7,694 bases of DNA, from the NCBI GenBank assembly GCA_003694775.1, contig RFJV01000130.1, positions 1 to 7,694 of the forward strand. The letters run 5' to 3'. Both the position numbers and the translations under genes were made by a program. The DNA comes from Chloroflexota bacterium. Its GTDB lineage: Bacteria; Chloroflexota; Anaerolineae; 4572-78; J111. This document shows positions 6,882 through 7,694 of the stretch, piece after piece. Each line of letters opens with the position of its first letter. Within the stretch, counting starts at the first letter, position 1. Under the pieces are notes generated by a model, which was not told the origin of the DNA, made no database searches, and was given only the letters and a program-made list of their open reading frames with translations.

Positions 6882-7694
6882 ACGCCGTTTTCACCTTCTT
6901 CACTGTCGGGGATGAGGCCCTCATCGCTGGGATGGGGGGTGGTTGCCATCGGGTAGGAGCCAAGCATCTTGACAAACCCGGCCCGTCTCAGCAGGCCCAG
7001 CAGGGCGGCTTCTGCTTTAGGCTCCTGCCAGTGACCTTCAAAGTCCAGGTAGAACAGGTACTGCCAGGGCCGGTTCCGCCGCGGACGGGATTCGATTTTG
7101 GTCAGGTTGATGTTCCGTTCGGCAAATTCACCCAGGCAGTGGTACAGCGAGCCGGGCAGATGGCGCGCTGTAAAGATGAGCGATGTTTTGCACCGCTGGG
7201 CACGCGGCGGGTCGTTATGACCCAGCACAAAGAAGCGGGTGTAGTTGAACGGCGCGTCTTCGATTTTTTCTTCCAGAATGTCCAGGCCGTAAATTTCCGC
7301 GGCCAGCTTGCTGGCAATGACCCCCAGGTCCGGTTCCGGGTTCTCGGCCAGGTCGCGGGCGCTGGAGGCAGTATCAAACGACGGGATGCGCTCCAGACCG
7401 TGGCGGAGGATGAACTTTTCGCACTGGTTCAGCGAGGTCAGGGTAGACCGCACCCGCTTCAGGTGGTCAAGCTTTACCCCCGGCGCGGCCATCAGAGTGT
7501 GCTGGATGTGGATGATGATTTCTGCCTGGATGCGCAGGTCGTGCTCCATGAGCAGTTCGTACGCCCGCGGAATGGAGCCGGACAGGGCATTTTCTACCGG
7601 CAGTAGCCCCAGGTCTGCCTGACCAGACTCGACGGCTTGAAACACCTTTTCCAGCGAGCGGCAGGACAGGGTGGGTGTGTCGGGGCCAAAAAAC
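6878..7694 (-). CDS. pheA: Prephenate dehydratase with C-terminal ACT domain, N-terminus outside the window
   Basis: Converts prephenate to phenylpyruvate in phenylalanine synthesis. About 271 residues are visible, and the frame stays open to the window edge ([18 protein letters not shown] at the edge matches the region near residue 20 of the family), so roughly 15-20 residues are missing. Visible motifs are [10 protein letters not shown] (partial residues 31-40), the catalytic TRF in NYTRFFVLG (about 151-158), and an ACT domain with LPGSLYHCL and TKIESRP, which form the phenylalanine feedback site in relatives. The usual SHPQAL segment reads STLTSL. There is no chorismate mutase domain in view. 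It is cotranscribed with aroF through a 4-base overlap. An internal GTG at 7645 is not the real start, because homology continues upstream. Confidence 0.95.
   Translation of the reverse strand, partial: FFGPDTPTLSCRSLEKVFQAVESGQADLGLLPVENALSGSIPRAYELLMEHDLRIQAEIIIHIQHTLMAAPGVKLDHLKRVRSTLTSLNQCEKFILRHGLERIPSFDTASSARDLAENPEPDLGVIASKLAAEIYGLDILEEKIEDAPFNYTRFFVLGHNDPPRAQRCKTSLIFTARHLPGSLYHCLGEFAERNINLTKIESRPRRNRPWQYLFYLDFEGHWQEPKAEAALLGLLRRAGFVKMLGSYPMATTPHPSDEGLIPDSEEGENGV

Overview
The window reads as a piece of a GC-rich bacterial chromosome. Its gene content is ordinary, but its intergenic DNA is unusual. The type I-beta DAHP synthase with an N-terminal ferredoxin-like domain, the pheA-aroF pair, the GbsR/MarR-type regulator and the short-period intergenic repeats would all fit a Chloroflexota (Anaerolineae-like) genome. 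That placement is an inference from gene style and cannot be proved from this sequence alone.

Left half (1-4183, + strand): an ABC importer operon of the peptide/nickel (Opp/Dpp) type. It holds the last 44 codons of a solute-binding protein, two permeases and two ATPases. The binding-protein gene is followed by a strong hairpin (159-189) and a tandem octamer array (about 247-297). The four remaining genes are tightly packed or overlapping, so they are probably translated together. The binding protein captures the substrate outside the cell, the two permeases form the channel and the two ATPases power it. The substrate cannot be read from the sequence.

Middle (4164-5199, - strand): a methyltransferase-like protein anchored by two N-terminal membrane helices runs convergently into the ABC operon, with a 20-base overlap of the 3' ends. 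Its leader carries nine octamer units ending at its Shine-Dalgarno. A separate array of eight heptamers and an AT-rich patch lie further upstream.

Right half (5200-7694, - strand): a GbsR/MarR-like winged-helix regulator has its own near-consensus sigma-70 promoter with overlapping dyads at the start point, which suggests autoregulation. Upstream of it lies the aromatic amino acid pair pheA (prephenate dehydratase, start outside the window) and aroF (DAHP synthase), joined by an ATGA stop/start overlap. AroF makes the first committed shikimate-pathway intermediate and PheA makes phenylpyruvate for phenylalanine.

The most interesting signal is the octamer repeat. It occurs directly upstream of two unrelated genes, in the same orientation relative to each gene, and ends in the same 15 bases (CCAACTAACCAACTC) shortly before the ribosome binding site. 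No defence system, mobile element, CRISPR array, tRNA or rRNA was seen.
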